From NCBI RefSeq assembly GCF_000332815.1, contig NZ_AOFD01000005.1, positions 62,001 to 126,000 on the forward strand: a stretch of DNA of 64,000 bases. The letters run 5' to 3'. Made by a program: the position numbers and the translations under genes. Positions within the stretch are counted from its first letter, which is position 1, and every line of letters starts with the position of its first letter. Positions 51,330 through 57,812 of this stretch are shown piece after piece. The notes beneath the pieces were generated by a model. It searched no databases, was not told the DNA's origin, and saw only the letters and a list, made by a program, of their open reading frames with translations. This DNA is from Arthrobacter nitrophenolicus. GTDB lineage: Bacteria > Actinomycetota > Actinomycetes > Actinomycetales > Micrococcaceae.

Positions 51330-52118
51330 ATGAGCACTCCTCCAGTCCCGCCGCCCGTACCCAACGATGACCAGTCCGGAAACCAGCCCGGCAGCCAGCC
51401 CCGCTACGGCGAAAACGCTCCGCAGTACGGCCAGCCGTACGCGCAGAACCCGCCGCAGTACGGGCAGAACGCGCCGCAGTATGGTTCCCAGCCGCCGTCG
51501 GCCCCGCAGTACGGACAAAACGCACCGCAGTACGGGCAGAACCCGCCGCAGGCTCCCGGCTACGGCCAGCAGCCTTTCGGCCAGTCCTCCTACGGCCAGT
51601 CCCCGTACGCGCAGTACCCGTCCGAGCAGCCCCAGCCTGCCGGCGCCAACGGCGTCCCCCAGCTCGTCAACATCTCCTTCTGGCTGCTGATCGCCTCCGC
51701 CGTGATTTTCGTGGTCTCCCTGCTGACGGGCCTGACGCAGCTGGATGACCCGATGTTCCGCCAGACCTTCGAGGACCAGATGGAAGCCGGCGGCGCCACG
51801 GGCGTTACATACGAGGACATCAAGGGCATCATCGCCGGCACTCTGGTGGTGTTCGCCATCATCGGCGCAGGCTTGTACCTGCTGGTGGCCTTCTTCGTCC
51901 GCAAGGGCAAGAACTGGGCACGCATCCTGGGCACGGTGTTCGCGGCCCTGTCCATCTTCGGGCTGTTCGGTCCGCCCACCATCGGCACCCTGGGCACCCT
52001 GCTGGGAATCGCCGCCATCGTGCTGCTCTACCTGCCGGCTGCCGCACCCTATTTCCGGAAGCAGCAGCCGTTCGCCAACCCGTACGGCGGCGGCTTCGGC
52101 AACCCCTACGGCCGGTAA
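51330..52118 (+). CDS. Membrane protein with PQYGQN repeats at the N-terminus
   Basis: The 262-residue protein has a 105-residue N-terminal region rich in Pro, Gln, Tyr and Gly with PQYGQN units, then four predicted helices (LVNISFWLLIASAVIFVVSLLTG to LLGIAAIVLLYLPAAAPYF). Such low-complexity N-termini are common in actinobacterial membrane proteins and may drive interactions. AGAAGGA precedes the ATG. The membrane part resembles the upstream gene, suggesting a local duplication. A strong terminator follows. Confidence 0.8.
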   Translation: MSTPPVPPPVPNDDQSGNQPGSQPRYGENAPQYGQPYAQNPPQYGQNAPQYGSQPPSAPQYGQNAPQYGQNPPQAPGYGQQPFGQSSYGQSPYAQYPSEQPQPAGANGVPQLVNISFWLLIASAVIFVVSLLTGLTQLDDPMFRQTFEDQMEAGGATGVTYEDIKGIIAGTLVVFAIIGAGLYLLVAFFVRKGKNWARILGTVFAALSIFGLFGPPTIGTLGTLLGIAAIVLLYLPAAAPYFRKQQPFANPYGGGFGNPYGR

Positions 52119-52131
52119 TACCCGCTGACGA

Positions 52132-52170
52132 AAGCGGCCCGGGATGCGCACTGCATCCCGGGCCGCTTTT
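52132..52170 (+). terminator. Rho-independent terminator
   Basis: AAGCGGCCCGGGATGC pairs perfectly with GCATCCCGGGCCGCTT over a 5-base loop and runs into TTTTCTT. Confidence 0.93.
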
Positions 52171-52229
52171 CTTGGTCCCGGCTACAAACATCGAAGCGGG
52201 AACTCATTTTCCGCCCGGTGGCGTGCCGG

Positions 52230-52284
52230 CGACGCGGGTGCTCACCGTCGACGCGGGTGCTCATTTTCGCGGCCCAAATTTGGG
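52230..52284. repeat. Intergenic repeat cluster
   Basis: CGACGCGGGTGCTCA occurs twice, 19 bases apart (52230 and 52249), and the palindrome CCCAAATTTGGG follows at 52273. The cluster fills most of the spacer between the terminator and the rex stop; its role is unknown. Confidence 0.6.
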
Positions 52285-52351
52285 TGTCGCCCGGACATCT
52301 GAGCGTCACCGTGGAACGTGCGCGTCCTAAGGGCAGGCCCGGGGGCCGGCC

Positions 52352-53056
52352 TCAGGCAGTCTGCCCCGGGGCCTGCGCCCGCTGTGCGTGATAGGCCAGG
52401 ATCTGCAGCTCGGTGGCCATGTCCACCTTGCGCAGGTTGACCCCTTCCGGAACCTGGAGCATCACGGGGGCGAAGCTGAGCACGCTGTGGACACCGGCGG
52501 CCACCACCCGGTCGCACACGCCCTGGGCCACGGCCGCCGGGAGCGCCAGCACCACCATGTTGGCTCCGGTGCGGTGCAGGACGGTTTCCAGGTCCGCAAC
52601 ATCGCTGACGCGCAGCCACCCCACCTCGTTGCCCACCACCATCTGGTCGGCGTCAAAGATGGCCACGACGTCGAAGCCGCGGGACTCGAATCCGCCGTAC
52701 CGGGCCAGGGCCTTGCCCAGGTTGCCCGCGCCCACAATGGCCACTTTCCAGTCGTGGGTAAGCCCCAGGGCGGCGGCAATGTGGCGGCTGAGGTACTGCA
52801 CCTCGTATCCCACTCCGCGGGTGCCGTAGGACCCCACATGGGACAGGTCCTTGCGCAGCGTGGAGGAGCTTACTCCTGAGGCTTCGGCGAGCGACTCGGA
52901 GGAGACGCGCTCCACCCCGTCGGCAAGCAGGGTGTTGAGGGCGCGCAGGTAGAGCGTCAGCCGGGCTACGGCCGCGGGCGGAATCTGTTTGGCCGGGGTG
53001 CCCGTGGCGTCCGGAAGATCCGGGACAGCCTGGGGAGTCGAGTCCAGCGAAGTCAC
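52352..53056 (-). CDS. rex: Redox-sensing transcriptional repressor Rex
   Basis: The 234-residue protein has the N-terminal winged HTH (AVARLTLYLRALNTLLADGVERVSSESLAE, then TLRKDLSHVGSYGTRGVGY) and a Rossmann domain with AIVGAGNLGKALARY. Rex represses respiratory and fermentative genes until NADH/NAD+ rises. I chose the GTG at 53056 because AGGGAGG precedes it; the frame extends upstream without support. It follows the glutaredoxin-like gene and is probably in the same transcript. Confidence 0.95.
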   Translation of the reverse strand: MTSLDSTPQAVPDLPDATGTPAKQIPPAAVARLTLYLRALNTLLADGVERVSSESLAEASGVSSSTLRKDLSHVGSYGTRGVGYEVQYLSRHIAAALGLTHDWKVAIVGAGNLGKALARYGGFESRGFDVVAIFDADQMVVGNEVGWLRVSDVADLETVLHRTGANMVVLALPAAVAQGVCDRVVAAGVHSVLSFAPVMLQVPEGVNLRKVDMATELQILAYHAQRAQAPGQTA

Positions 53057-53148
53057 CAGCCCCTCCCTTGAGTCGCGTTGTGACTCCACTCTAGAGCCCT
53101 CCCGCCGGTGCCCACAAAGCAGGTGCAATCAACCGCAATGCATCCCCG

Positions 53149-53403
53149 TTACTGTGCCATCGCGCGCTGGAGCACGCGTTCCAGGTGAGCCTCGTTGATC
53201 TTCCAGAAGTCGCGCTGCACCCCGTCCACCAGCACCACCGGAATCTCCTCCGCGTAGCGTTCCCGCAGTTCAGGCTGCTCGTCAACCAGCTCTTCCGTCC
53301 ACTCAAGGCCCAGGGAGGCAGTAACCCGCGCAACGGCGTCGCGCGCATCTTCACAGAGGTGGCAGTTGGCTTTGGTGAGGAGGACGACGCGGGGGATGGC
53401 CAT
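53149..53403 (-). CDS. Glutaredoxin-like protein (DUF836-type)
   Basis: The 84-residue protein has the thioredoxin-fold redox motif KANCHLCEDARD (CxxC) and the cis-proline region EEIPVVLVDG. Similar small proteins sit near rex, serB-like and bS22 genes in other actinobacteria. TACGGT lies six bases before the ATG at 53403, with no ribosome site, so the mRNA may be leaderless. A cytoplasmic disulfide role is likely; the partner is unknown. Confidence 0.88.
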   Translation of the reverse strand: MAIPRVVLLTKANCHLCEDARDAVARVTASLGLEWTEELVDEQPELRERYAEEIPVVLVDGVQRDFWKINEAHLERVLQRAMAQ

Positions 53404-53479
53404 GGCTTAACCGTAGCCCCGTTCGCGGTGCCGGGCACGCCGAAGCCTTCGTCCCACTGGATTGACTAGACTCGAGTCC

Positions 53480-54298
53480 ATGCCCGAGGAGAAGTACGTC
53501 GCCGTAGTCACCAAACCGGTTGCTGCGCCGCAGCCGGGCGAGGCGGCCTTCTTCGACGTCGACAATACGCTCATGCGCGGCGCCAGCCTGTTCCATGTGG
53601 CGCGGAAGATGCATCAGCGCGGCGCCTTCACGCTGCGGCAGGCAGCGGGGATGGCGTGGAAGCAGTTTATGTTCCTGGCGCGCGGGGAGAACATGGACGA
53701 CGTCCATGCCGTCCGCGATTCGGCCCTCAATCTGGCGGTGGGCATCAGCGTCGACGACATCAAGGCATTGGGCGAAGAGGTCTATGACGAGATGATCGCC
53801 TCGCGGATCTGGCCCGGCGCAAAGGCTTTGGCTGAGCAGCACCTGCGGGTGGGCCGCCGCGTCTGGCTGGTCACCGCCACCCCCATTGAGGTGGCAACGG
53901 TCATATCCACCCGCCTGGGCCTCACCGGCGCGCTGGGCACCGTGGGGGAAATTTCGGAGGGCCTGTACACCGGCCGACTGGTGGGCGACATCCTGCACGG
54001 GTCCGCCAAGGCCGTTGCCGTCCAGGCCATCGCCGACGCCGAGGACCTGGACCTCAAGCGCTGCTGGGCCTACAGCGACTCCTACAACGACATCCCGCTG
54101 CTCTCGCTGGTGGGCCACCCCGTTGCGATCAACCCGGACGCCCGGCTCCGCCGGCATGCCCGGGACCACAACTGGCCGGTCTATGATTTCCGGGCCGGCC
54201 GCCGCGCGGCAACATTCGGACTCAAGGCAGCCACGGCCGGCGGGGCGGTCTACGGCCTGTGGAAGGGCTTCGCCCGGATCCGCGGCCCGCGCGTCTAG
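53480..54298 (+). CDS. HAD-superfamily IB hydrolase (SerB-like)
   Basis: The 272-residue protein starts the HAD core with AAFFDVDNTLMRGAS (DxDxT nucleophile), has the motif II region VWLVTATPIEV and motif III/IV in YSDSYNDIPLLSLVGHPVAINPD. Subclass IB contains phosphoserine phosphatases and related enzymes; the mycobacterial SerB1 homologue lies in a similar gene neighbourhood. The substrate is therefore likely a small phosphomonoester but not certain. TAGACT ends seven bases before the ATG at 53480, so the mRNA is probably leaderless. Confidence 0.88.
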   Translation: MPEEKYVAVVTKPVAAPQPGEAAFFDVDNTLMRGASLFHVARKMHQRGAFTLRQAAGMAWKQFMFLARGENMDDVHAVRDSALNLAVGISVDDIKALGEEVYDEMIASRIWPGAKALAEQHLRVGRRVWLVTATPIEVATVISTRLGLTGALGTVGEISEGLYTGRLVGDILHGSAKAVAVQAIADAEDLDLKRCWAYSDSYNDIPLLSLVGHPVAINPDARLRRHARDHNWPVYDFRAGRRAATFGLKAATAGGAVYGLWKGFARIRGPRV

Positions 54299-54347
54299 GT
54301 AGCAGTAACTGTCGTTTTGGGCCCTCAAAACGACAGTTACTGCCACC
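54298..54347. repeat. 21-bp-arm inverted repeat at the HAD gene stop
   Basis: GGTAGCAGTAACTGTCGTTT(T) pairs with (A)AAACGACAGTTACTGCCACC with one mismatch over an 8-base loop. It starts on the last base of the stop codon. It is another member of the long intergenic palindromes in this window. Confidence 0.72.
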
Positions 54348-54367
54348 TGGTTGTGCTCCGGACAAAA

Positions 54368-54402
54368 GAAATGCCCGCCGCCTGGAAGGCGACGGGCATT
54401 TT
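54368..54402 (-). terminator. Terminator after the bS22 gene
   Basis: On the minus strand AAATGCCCGTCGCC pairs with GGCGGCGGGCATTT, and CTTTTGTCC follows. It lies about 20 bases after the bS22 stop. Confidence 0.82.
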
Positions 54403-54421
54403 CACGCTGTGCGAAGTATTG

Positions 54422-54520
54422 CTACTTCTTGTTGCGGCGCTGGTGACGGGTCTTGCGAAGCAGCTTGCGGTGCTTCTTCTTGGCCATACGCTTGCGACGC
54501 TTCTTGATTACTGAACCCAC
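54422..54520 (-). CDS. Small 30S ribosomal protein bS22 (AURKAIP1/COX24-like)
   Basis: This 32-residue, very basic protein reads MGSVIKKRRKRMAKKKHRK in its first part and ends with TRHQRRNKK. It matches bS22, the actinobacterial small-subunit protein first seen in mycobacterial ribosomes. The start is GTG at 54520, with AAGGAAC before it. It lies next to the excisionase-like gene, as in mycobacteria (the Rv0500A-Rv0500B pair). Its short length makes it easy to miss in automatic annotation. Confidence 0.93.
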   Translation of the reverse strand: MGSVIKKRRKRMAKKKHRKLLRKTRHQRRNKK

Positions 54521-54671
54521 GAAAGTTCCTTACAAACTAGATGCAGTACCTGTCTGCTGGAACGGGTCCGTGGACGAAGCTACGAACTGAACAACTGACA
54601 GATTCTTACAATGACGTAAATCGTTCCTTAACAGGGTACCGCCTATCGGGGGCGGCCTTTGACAGGCCTCC

Positions 54672-54881
54672 TCAGGCGGTCTCGGTGTGGCCCTCCACCA
54701 CGGCACCTTTGAGGTACTGTTCGACGGCGTTCTCGGGGACCCGGTAGGAGCGGCCAAAGCGCACCGCGGGCATTTCACCGGAGTGCACCAGGCGGTACAC
54801 AGTCATTTTGGAGACGCGCATGACCTGGGCTACTTCAGCCACGGTGAGGAACTTCGCGTTGGAGAAGTTCTGTTCCGACAT
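54672..54881 (-). CDS. Excisionase/MerR-like helix-turn-helix regulator
   Basis: The 69-residue protein is one winged HTH domain: FLTVAEVAQVMRVSKMTVYRL as the helix-turn-helix and HSGEMPAVRFGRSYRVPENAVEQYL as wing and closing helix. It closely resembles the small mycobacterial protein Rv0500A and is distantly like BldC. No phage genes are near, so it is a host regulator, not a true excisionase. I chose the ATG at 54881, where the domain begins and a GGAATAGGGAA stretch precedes it. Confidence 0.88.
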   Translation of the reverse strand: MSEQNFSNAKFLTVAEVAQVMRVSKMTVYRLVHSGEMPAVRFGRSYRVPENAVEQYLKGAVVEGHTETA

Positions 54882-55022
54882 TTCCCTATTCCTTTGCTGA
54901 CGGATGGACAACAGTGACCCCAGGTACATGCCAATGCGGTGTTCCGATGCTGAGCCATCCACCAACCACCTACCTAGATACTCTAGATGCTCATGTGGCC
55001 GATGTGAAAGTAGTGCGCTCCC

Positions 55023-56132
55023 CTATTTCACCGCCCGGCGCTTCCGGGCAGACGCTGCCAGCTGGTCCAGGACCGAGGCTGTGACGTCCCACTCCATGCA
55101 GGCGTCGGTGACGCTCTGGCCGTAGACCAGCTCGTCCCGGCCGGCCGCGTGTTCGGCAACGTCCAGGTTCTGGGCTCCGCCCACCAGGAAGCTTTCCAGC
55201 ATGACGCCCGCGATGGCCTGGGCGGAGGTGCCGCCGTCCTCGAGCTGGGCACCGATTTCGAACGCCACCTCCGCCTGCCGGTGGTGGCTCTTGCCGCTGT
55301 TGGCGTGGCTGGCATCCACGATCAGCCGCGGGTTCAGCTGCTTGCCGGCCAGCTTCGCCGAGGCGGCTTCGACGTCGGCTGCGGAGTAGTTGGGGCCCTT
55401 CCGGCCGCCGCGCAGGATCACATGCGTGTCCGGGTTCCCGGCCGTGGCCACCAGCGCCGCCCGGCCTTCGCCGTCGATCCCCAGGAAGGCCTGCGCCGCC
55501 GCGGACGCACCGCAGGCATCGATGGCCACCTGGAGGTCGCCGTCGGTCCCGTTCTTGAAGCCGATGGGCATGGACAGGCCGGACGCGAGCTGGCGGTGGA
55601 TCTGGCTTTCCGTGGTCCGCGCACCGATGGCGCCCCAGGAAATCAGGTCCGCCATGTATTGCGGGCTGATGGGCTCGAGGAATTCGGTGGCGGTGGGCAG
55701 CCCCAGGGCAGTGACCTGCTGCAGGAAGTGCCGGGCGGTCCGCAGGCCGGTGACCATGTCGTGGCTGCCGTCCAGCCGGGGATCGTTGATCAGGCCCTTC
55801 CAGCCCACGGTGGTGCGGGGCTTTTCGAAGTAGGTCCGCATGACGATCAGCAGGTCTTCCTTGTGCTTCTCGGCCTGGCTGACCAGCCGGCGGGCGTACT
55901 CGAGCCCGGCCTTGGGGTCGTGGATGGAGCAGGGGCCGACGATGACCAGCAGGCGGTCGTCCACGCCGTCCATGATGGCGCGGACTTCATCGCGTCCGCG
56001 TTCGACGACGTCCGCCACCCGGGCGTCCAGGGGCAGTTCTGCGATGAGTTCGGACGGGGTGGGCAGCGCAGTGAATTCGCTGACCCGCAGGTTCGAGGTG
56101 GATTTTGCGGCTGCTGCTGTTGCGGTGCTCAT
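55023..56132 (-). CDS. aroF: 3-deoxy-7-phosphoheptulonate (DAHP) synthase, class I
   Basis: The 369-residue enzyme is of the AroF/G/H type: LLVIVGPCSIHDPKAGLEYARRL with the metal-binding Cys, MRTYFEKPRTTVGWKGLINDP for phosphoenolpyruvate, RGGRKGPNYS, and VDASHANSGKSHHRQ with a metal ligand His. It condenses phosphoenolpyruvate and erythrose-4-phosphate, the first step of aromatic amino-acid synthesis. The leader upstream encodes a peptide with Trp, Tyr and Phe codons and an attenuator-like hairpin, so expression is probably set by aromatic amino-acid supply. Confidence 0.93.
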   Translation of the reverse strand: MSTATAAAAKSTSNLRVSEFTALPTPSELIAELPLDARVADVVERGRDEVRAIMDGVDDRLLVIVGPCSIHDPKAGLEYARRLVSQAEKHKEDLLIVMRTYFEKPRTTVGWKGLINDPRLDGSHDMVTGLRTARHFLQQVTALGLPTATEFLEPISPQYMADLISWGAIGARTTESQIHRQLASGLSMPIGFKNGTDGDLQVAIDACGASAAAQAFLGIDGEGRAALVATAGNPDTHVILRGGRKGPNYSAADVEAASAKLAGKQLNPRLIVDASHANSGKSHHRQAEVAFEIGAQLEDGGTSAQAIAGVMLESFLVGGAQNLDVAEHAAGRDELVYGQSVTDACMEWDVTASVLDQLAASARKRRAVK

Positions 56133-56194
56133 GTTCGGGTCCTGTTCCAGATGGGAAGCGGGCCCAGTTCAGAACCCGCCGGAGAAACGGCGAA

Positions 56195-56277
56195 GGGCAG
56201 AGAATAATCTCTGCCCTGTTGGCTCTGAAGGTTGTTGGATGCGTGTCAGTTAGACGCGGGCCCCTCCAGAGCCAACG
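56195..56277 (-). promoter_or_regulatory. Attenuator-like leader of the DAHP synthase gene
   Basis: Minus-strand order: TTGGCTCTG (segment 1, inside the leader peptide), CAGAGCCAA (segment 2), then GGGCAGAGA-TTAT-TCTCTGCCC (hairpin 3:4) followed by TTCGCCGTTTC. Segment 1 can pair with segment 2, and segment 2 has CAGAG able to pair with CTCTG of segment 4, so alternative folds are possible. The layout resembles ribosome-mediated attenuation. Confidence 0.65.
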
Positions 56278-56305
56278 AAAAATACGCATACCAACGGTTA
56301 GTCAT
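56246..56305 (-). CDS. Aromatic leader peptide upstream of DAHP synthase
   Basis: The 19-residue peptide MTNRWYAYFSLALEGPASN has Trp5, Tyr6, Tyr8 and Phe9 within five codons, a composition expected for sensing aromatic aminoacyl-tRNA supply. It ends about 30 bases before the hairpin at 56195-56216. There is no ribosome site; TATGGT ends seven bases before the ATG, with TTGCAC 16 bases further up, so the leader is likely read from the first base of the transcript. Confidence 0.72.
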   Translation of the reverse strand: MTNRWYAYFSLALEGPASN

Positions 56306-56312
56306 GGGAAAG

Positions 56313-56340
56313 ACCATAACCCCGCCGGACAGGAGTGCAA
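56313..56340 (-). promoter_or_regulatory. Promoter of the leader peptide and DAHP synthase
   Basis: TTGCAC (56335-56340) and TATGGT (56313-56318) are 16 bases apart on the minus strand. The transcription start would fall at or next to the A of the leader peptide ATG. Confidence 0.55.
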
Positions 56341-56367
56341 AATCGGTTGCGTCACATTCTCCGGCGG

Positions 56368-57693
56368 CTATCGCGATTCCTGCAGGCCGGCCACCAGTTC
56401 CGCGTGCCTTTTGTCCGTCAGCCGGTACCAGTACATTGCTGCCGCAGCTGCCAGGGTCAGGGATCCGGGCAGCAGGCCGGCGGCGGCCCGGATGGCCAGG
56501 AGGGCGGTGTCCGACTGCACCGCGGCCGCTGATGCATAGCCGCCCCAGGCCAGCGAGAAGGCCACCACTCCTCCGCCGAAGCCCATGCCCAGCTTGCGGG
56601 TTGCCGCCAGGAGCGCATAGTTGATGCCCTGCACGCGCACGCCGGTCTTCCATTCGCCGTACTCCACGGTGTCCGCGATCAGCGCCCAGGTCACGATGCC
56701 CACCGACGCCGACGACAGCATGGCCAGCACCATGCCGGCGACGGCCAGCCATGGCAGGGTGGCCGGAACCAGGAAGACCAGCACGCCGCCCAGCGCCCCG
56801 GTGCAGCCGCCCGCTGTGTAGACCGCCCTCTTGCCCCACCGCGCCACGATGCGCGGCATCACGACGGCGAGCACCAGGGTGATGGCCACCTGCGCGGCCG
56901 CCATGACCGGAAACAGGTCCACCCTGGACAGGACATCGCGGAGGTAGAAGAACTGGGCGGCACCGGTGGCGCTGGCGCCGGTGACGAACAGGACCGAGCT
57001 GATGCAGAGGACCACCAGCGGGGAGTTGGCTTTCAGCGCATCCACACTTTGGCGCAGCGTAATGGTAGGGACACTGCCGGCGATCCGTTCCCGGCAGGCG
57101 ATCCCGGTGAACACGTACAGCCCTGACCCCACGGCCGCGAAAACCAGCGTCATGACCGTGAAGATCTGTTGCATGTCACCGCCGGCGCCGAGCAGCGGGG
57201 CGATGAAGAAGCCGAGGGTTGCCCCCACCGACAGCCCGCCGATGGTCCGGGCACCCGCCAGCCGGGCCCGTTCCCTCGGATCCTGGGTCATTGCCCCCAC
57301 GAGGCAGCCGTAGGGCACGTTCACCAGGCTGTAGGCCAGGCACACCAGGCCGTACGTGCAGTAGGCATACAGCAGCTTCACCGAAGGATCCGCGTCAGGG
57401 ACGTGGAACACGGCCGCACTGAGCAGGAGCGGGATGAAGCCGAACATCAGGTAGGGCCGGAATTTGCCCCACCGCCTGCTGTGCACGCGGTCCACGATGC
57501 GTCCGGCCGCAATGTCCGTGAAGGCGTTGAACACCCGCGCCACCACCAGCAAGGTCCCTGCCGCAGCCGCCCCGATGCCCGCGACATCCGTGTAGTAGAC
57601 CAGCAGGAACATGTTTGAGGTGCTGATGATCATGCTGTTGGCGGCATCGCCGGCCCCGTAGCCCACAATGCCGAGCCTGCTGAGTTGTTTCAT
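56368..57693 (-). CDS. GPH-family (MFS-like) sugar symporter
   Basis: The 441-residue protein has about twelve helices and GPH-family hallmarks (GYGAGDAANSMIISTSNMFLLVYYTDVAG, DRVHSRRWGKFRPYLMFG, ADTVEYGEWKTGVRVQG). It is a likely cation-coupled importer of a glycoside or hexuronide. A rho-independent terminator separates it from the rhamnose operon, and a LacI-type palindrome lies 20 bases before its start, so it probably has its own regulation. Rhamnose or a rhamnoside remains possible as cargo because of position. AGGGACAGGGAC precedes the ATG. Confidence 0.85.
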   Translation of the reverse strand: MKQLSRLGIVGYGAGDAANSMIISTSNMFLLVYYTDVAGIGAAAAGTLLVVARVFNAFTDIAAGRIVDRVHSRRWGKFRPYLMFGFIPLLLSAAVFHVPDADPSVKLLYAYCTYGLVCLAYSLVNVPYGCLVGAMTQDPRERARLAGARTIGGLSVGATLGFFIAPLLGAGGDMQQIFTVMTLVFAAVGSGLYVFTGIACRERIAGSVPTITLRQSVDALKANSPLVVLCISSVLFVTGASATGAAQFFYLRDVLSRVDLFPVMAAAQVAITLVLAVVMPRIVARWGKRAVYTAGGCTGALGGVLVFLVPATLPWLAVAGMVLAMLSSASVGIVTWALIADTVEYGEWKTGVRVQGINYALLAATRKLGMGFGGGVVAFSLAWGGYASAAAVQSDTALLAIRAAAGLLPGSLTLAAAAAMYWYRLTDKRHAELVAGLQESR

Positions 57694-57713
57694 GTGTCCC
57701 TGTCCCTGCGGCC

Positions 57714-57727
57714 AGAAACCGTTTTCT
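57714..57727. promoter_or_regulatory. LacI-type operator before the GPH symporter
   Basis: AGAAACCGTTTTCT is a palindrome with central CG (pattern AGAAAnCGnTTTCT), 20 bases upstream of the symporter start. The half-site differs from the rhamnose site at 62910-62942. Confidence 0.5.
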
Positions 57728-57767
57728 CACAGCCGCAAAAAGGAACTTACCCGAAAAACGAGCGCAA

Positions 57768-57799
57768 AAACAGGAGCCACGAATCCGTGGCTCCTGTTT
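57768..57799 (-). terminator. Rho-independent terminator of the rhamnose operon
   Basis: On the minus strand AAACAGGAGCCACG pairs perfectly with CGTGGCTCCTGTTT over four bases and runs into TTGCG, giving a five-T tract. It lies 13 bases after the rhaB stop. Confidence 0.92.
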
Positions 57800-57812
57800 G
57801 CTGGAGGGATCG

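Noticed and set aside
53057..53110. Rex operator upstream of rex
   Set aside because: GAGTCGCGTTGTGACTC is an imperfect palindrome, but it lacks the TTGTGA-n-TCACAA form expected of a Rex site.
54672..54881. Excisionase-like gene as a sign of a prophage or integrative element
   Set aside because: No integrase, attachment repeat or phage gene is near, and the same gene pair with bS22 is a core actinobacterial feature.
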